A DNA stretch of 18,710 bases from Friedmanniella sp. (GTDB lineage: Bacteria > Actinomycetota > Actinomycetes > Propionibacteriales > Propionibacteriaceae). Position numbers and translations under genes: made by a program. Location of the stretch: contig JAOPXW010000236.1 of the NCBI GenBank assembly GCA_025964935.1, forward strand, positions 1-18,710, read 5' to 3'. Positions 16,395-18,710 of the stretch are shown here, in pieces; the stretch's first letter is position 1, and every line of letters starts with the position of its first letter. The notes under the pieces were generated by a model. That model made no database searches, was not told the DNA's origin, and was given only the letters and a program-made list of their open reading frames with translations.

Positions 16395-17108
16395 GTGAGC
16401 GCACGGTTCGAGGAGCTGGACTGGGCCCCGACCCCGATCGGCGAGGTCAGCCTGCGCCGCCGCTGGGACCCCGCGTCCGGGCAGGACATCTTCGAGGTCA
16501 AGCTGGGCGAGGAGTTCCTGATGTCGAGCCTCTTCGTCGCCGCCGAGGTCGAGATGGCCCGGCTGGCCCTGGCCCGGCTGACCGGCGACCGACTGCGGGT
16601 GGCGGTCGGCGGACTCGGGCTGGGCTACACCGCCCGGACCGTCCTGGAGGACGACCGGGTGAGCGACCTGGTGGTGGTCGAGGCCCTGGAGCCGGTGGTC
16701 CGCTGGCACCAGCATGGCCTGGTCCCGGTCGGGCCGACGCTGACCGCAGACCCGCGCTGCCGCTTCGTGCTGGGCGACTTCTTCACCCTGAGCGACGGCC
16801 CGGCCCTGGAGAGCGCCGACGAGCCGGGCTGGGACGCGATCGTCGTCGATATCGACCACGCCCCGCGGCACCCGCTCGCCGACGGCAACGCCGGCTTCTA
16901 CTCGGTCGCGGGGACCCGCTCGCTGGCGGCCCACCTCCGACCCGGCGGGGTGTTCGCGCTGTGGTCCAACGACCCACCCGAGAGCGACTACGTCGCGGTC
17001 CTCGAGGCGGTCTTCACCGAGGTCGCAGCGGAGGTGGTGAGCTTTCCCAACCCGTTGCAAGGCCGGCCGGCCAGCAACACCGTGTATCTCGGCACCCGAT
17101 GCCGGTGA
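16395..17108 (+). CDS. Spermidine-synthase-like Rossmann (SAM-binding fold) protein
   Basis: A 237-residue protein with the fold of spermidine synthases and class I methyltransferases. The nucleotide loop is VAVGGLGLGYTA (69-80), beta-2 ends in VVVEALEP (93-100), RFVLGDFF (123-130) is motif II-like, and DAIVVDIDHAP (147-157) stands where aminopropyltransferases carry their catalytic Asp segment. The GGGDG loop typical of true SpeE is replaced by GGLGLG, and the protein is shorter than usual SpeE, so I do not call it spermidine synthase. Many actinomycetes carry such paralogues with unknown function. GTG 16395 lies behind GGAG. An upstream CATGAT (16337-16342) is a poor -10 candidate. The gap to the preceding gene is 143 bp, so co-transcription with the dehydrogenase is uncertain. 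Confidence 0.75.
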   Translation: MSARFEELDWAPTPIGEVSLRRRWDPASGQDIFEVKLGEEFLMSSLFVAAEVEMARLALARLTGDRLRVAVGGLGLGYTARTVLEDDRVSDLVVVEALEPVVRWHQHGLVPVGPTLTADPRCRFVLGDFFTLSDGPALESADEPGWDAIVVDIDHAPRHPLADGNAGFYSVAGTRSLAAHLRPGGVFALWSNDPPESDYVAVLEAVFTEVAAEVVSFPNPLQGRPASNTVYLGTRCR

Positions 17109-17304
17109 AACGCGTACGCCTTTTCCCGCCCGTATTCGCCCGCGGCAATTGAGGCGTCGACCATCCGCAACACTCGCCGAACAATCGGCGCGCCGGTAAT
17201 TTCGCAGCCGCGTCCGAGGAAATGCGCGAAACGATGAATCAATTGGTTGAAGGTCAAGCCGAGCAATGATTGACTGTTCTAAACAAATCGGAGGAAGGAT
17301 CGAG
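17109..17304 (+). promoter_or_regulatory. AT-richer leader of the marR gene with a palindromic site
   Basis: This 196-bp gap has no supported gene. Its last third is sharply lower in GC than the surroundings (26 G/C of 60 in 17221-17280). It contains an imperfect 16-bp palindrome, TGAATCAATTGGTTGA (17235-17250), of the TTG/CAA kind often bound by MarR dimers, so self-regulation is plausible. AATGAT (17265-17270) is a weak -10 candidate behind TTGGTT (17243-17248). Confidence 0.45.
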
Positions 17305-17823
17305 ATGGCTGCTCGGGGGAATGCGGAGGTGGGTCCTGAGGAGGACCCGATGAACGCCGAGCTGCTGGCCGCGACCCGCGAGCTGTTCCAGGGTCTGGAG
17401 AGCTTCCGGATGGCCGCCGCGAGCTATTTCAGCCTCACCGTCGTCGAGACCCGGGCGCTGACACTGCTCAGCGCCAACGGCTCCCTGGTCCAGTCCGAGC
17501 TCGGCACCGCCCTCGCCCTGACCCCGGGCGCGGTCACCGGACTCGTCGACCGCCTGACCGCCAGCGGGGTGGCCGTCCGCGAAGCGCACCCCTACGACCG
17601 TCGCAAGACCACGGTCAGCGCCACCGAGCACGGCGAGATGCTGCTCCGTGAGTCCCACCGGTGGCTGACGAAGGCGTTCTCCGCCGTCCCTGAGATCGAC
17701 CGGGCCACCGCCGGCCTGCTGCTGCACACCATCGCCGTCGGCCTGGACCAGCAGGCGGTGCTGCTGGCGGACGAGAGCCCCCTCGAGCGACCCGTGGACG
17801 AGGACGCCCAGCTCGCCGGCTGA
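17305..17823 (+). CDS. MarR-family transcriptional regulator
   Basis: A 172-residue winged-helix regulator. The DNA-binding part runs through ETRALTLLSANGSLVQSELGTALALTPGAVTGLVDRLTASGVAVRE, with the diagnostic wing residues DRRKTTV and TEHGEML after it; flanking helices at both ends form the dimer interface. It probably binds a palindromic operator and releases it on contact with a small phenolic or acyl ligand, though the ligand is unknown. Two starts are plausible: ATG 17305, nine bases after GGAGGA, and ATG 17350, six bases after GAGGAGG, which would give 157 residues starting MNAELLAATRELF. I keep the longer form because its ribosome site is strong and the frame is open. It converges with the E2 gene and has no adjacent target gene other than itself. 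Confidence 0.88.
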   Translation: MAARGNAEVGPEEDPMNAELLAATRELFQGLESFRMAAASYFSLTVVETRALTLLSANGSLVQSELGTALALTPGAVTGLVDRLTASGVAVREAHPYDRRKTTVSATEHGEMLLRESHRWLTKAFSAVPEIDRATAGLLLHTIAVGLDQQAVLLADESPLERPVDEDAQLAG

Positions 17824-17875
17824 CGCCGTCCGACCACCGGGGTCCGGACCGGCCCGACCCGCGACCGGGGAGACC

Positions 17876-18710
17876 CTAGAAGAAGAGGGCCAGGCCCGGG
17901 TCGCTGAGGATCTGCGCCACCGTGGACAGGAACGTCGAGCCCTGCGCGCCGTCGGCCAGACGGTGGTCGAAGGAGACCGCCAGGGTGGTCACCCAACGCG
18001 GCTCGATCCGCTCGTCGGCATCCACCCCCACGACCCAGGGGCGCCGCGCGATCTGCCCCACGCACAGGATCCCGGCCTCGCCCGGGTTGAGGATCGGGGT
18101 CCCCGCGTCCACCCCGAAGGTGCCGACGTTGGTGATGGTGAACGACCCGCCGGCCATCTCGGCGGGCTGGGTCCGCCCCTCGCGGGCCGTGCCCACCGCG
18201 GCGTTCAGCGCCTTGGCCAGGTCGAGCAGGTTGAGCGCCTGGGCGTTCTTGATGTTTGGGACGACCAGGCCGCGGGGGGTGGCGGCGGCGATCCCCAGGT
18301 TGACCGCGCCCTTGAGGACGATCTCCTGGGCCTGCTCGTCCCAGAAGGAGTTGAGCTCCGGGGTCCGGGAGAGTGCGATGCAGACCGCCTTGCTGATCAC
18401 CAGCAGCGGTGAGATCTTGACCCCGGCGAACTCCCGCCGCGCCTTGAGCCGGGCGACCAGCTCCATCGTCTCGGAGACGTCGCAGGTCACCCACTCGGTG
18501 ACGTGCGGTGCGGTGAACGCGGAGCTGACCATCGCGGCGGCGGTCGCCTTGCGGACTCCCTTGATCGGCACCCGGACGTCCGCCGGACCGTCGCCCGCGG
18601 GACCGGCCAGCGGCCGCGGACCGGTCCGCGCGGGGCTGTCCACCGGGCCGGCGGGGACCGTGGTGCTGACCTCGGTCGCGCCGACCGCCGGCCCGATGGC
18701 CTGCTCGACG
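17876..18710 (-). CDS. 2-oxoacid dehydrogenase E2, dihydrolipoyl acyltransferase, C-terminal part (partial at right edge)
   Basis: About 277 C-terminal residues of an E2 acyltransferase; the gene begins beyond the window. The upstream visible part is a proline/alanine-rich flexible linker (VEQAIGPAVGATEVSTTVPAGP and on), followed by the catalytic domain from VRVPIKGVRKATAAAMV. The acyltransferase signature is SFDHRLADGAQGSTFL, with the catalytic His and Asp of HxxxDG; THVTEW-type and ITNVGTFGVDAGTPILNPGEAGILCVG segments are also typical. The chain ends in DPGLALFF. It would form the core of a pyruvate or branched-chain 2-oxoacid dehydrogenase complex and transfer acyl groups from lipoyl-lysine to CoA. 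Lipoyl and E1/E3-binding domains lie outside the window. Branched-chain specificity (bkd) is likely but not decided by this fragment. Confidence 0.93.
   Translation of the reverse strand, partial: VEQAIGPAVGATEVSTTVPAGPVDSPARTGPRPLAGPAGDGPADVRVPIKGVRKATAAAMVSSAFTAPHVTEWVTCDVSETMELVARLKARREFAGVKISPLLVISKAVCIALSRTPELNSFWDEQAQEIVLKGAVNLGIAAATPRGLVVPNIKNAQALNLLDLAKALNAAVGTAREGRTQPAEMAGGSFTITNVGTFGVDAGTPILNPGEAGILCVGQIARRPWVVGVDADERIEPRWVTTLAVSFDHRLADGAQGSTFLSTVAQILSDPGLALFF

Noticed and set aside
14263..16404. Long antisense frame across the acyl-CoA dehydrogenase
   Set aside because: Low-complexity translation (G, V, Q, D repeats) with no recognisable domain. The plus-strand frame has complete flavoenzyme motifs.
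16395..17108. Calling the Rossmann protein a genuine spermidine synthase
   Set aside because: The GGGDG loop and the usual catalytic Asp context are altered, and no polyamine gene is adjacent.
16988..17266. Minus-strand frame (TTG start at 17266) covering the AT-richer gap and the end of the spermidine-synthase-like gene
   Set aside because: It has no ribosome site, no family motif I can recognise, and a third of it is antisense to a real gene. A decayed foreign fragment cannot be fully excluded.
17824..17875. Terminator between marR and the E2 gene
   Set aside because: The gap contains GGTCCGGACC and other short GC palindromes, but no stem long enough to separate from background in such GC-rich DNA.

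Overview
The window looks like chromosomal DNA of a very GC-rich actinomycete (Actinomycetota). The evidence is codon positions saturated with G/C, ATG/GTG starts, several apparently leaderless genes with a TANNNT hexamer 6-7 nt before the start, a DinB/mycothiol-transferase-like protein, and a two-domain VOC protein resembling mycobacterial CFP32. Sequence alone does not fix the order. No tRNA, rRNA, insertion sequence, phage gene or CRISPR array was seen.

Layout. (1) Bases 1-4047 (+): the right end of a carbohydrate ABC-transporter operon, with the solute-binding protein tail, two MalF/MalG-type permeases and a GH127 beta-L-arabinofuranosidase without a signal peptide. The likely scheme is import of arabinofuranosyl oligosaccharides followed by cytoplasmic hydrolysis. 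A strong hairpin separates the binding-protein gene from the permeases. (2) 4121-6391 (-): a trehalose synthase of the Pseudomonas stutzeri type, convergent with the operon and separated from it by a long terminator. (3) 6687-7787 (+): a secreted ScyD/ScyE-like beta-propeller. (4) 7916-9299 (-): aroQ (type II dehydroquinase) and a double-domain VOC protein. (5) 9398-11791 (-): a tight three-gene run of nucleotidyltransferase, DinB-like protein and SAM methyltransferase, divergent from (6) a pentapeptide-repeat protein (11846-12532, +). (7) 12566-14143 (-): a polytopic GT-C-like membrane protein. (8) 14299-16251 (+): a large acyl-CoA dehydrogenase behind two palindromic operator-like sites. (9) 16395-17108 (+): a spermidine-synthase-like Rossmann protein. 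(10) 17305-17823 (+): a MarR regulator preceded by an AT-richer leader. (11) 17876-18710 (-): the C-terminal part of a 2-oxoacid dehydrogenase E2, running off the right edge.

Most of the window is metabolic and accessory content. The points most worth following up are: four genes sharing a TAGCGT/TACGCT hexamer at leaderless spacing, two of them back to back in a 54-bp divergent gap; the uncharacterised nucleotidyltransferase-DinB-methyltransferase run; the paired GTTACTC/GAGTAAC operators over the acyl-CoA dehydrogenase promoter; and a perfect in-frame 27-bp tandem duplication inside that dehydrogenase. I found no clearly new defence or mobile system.
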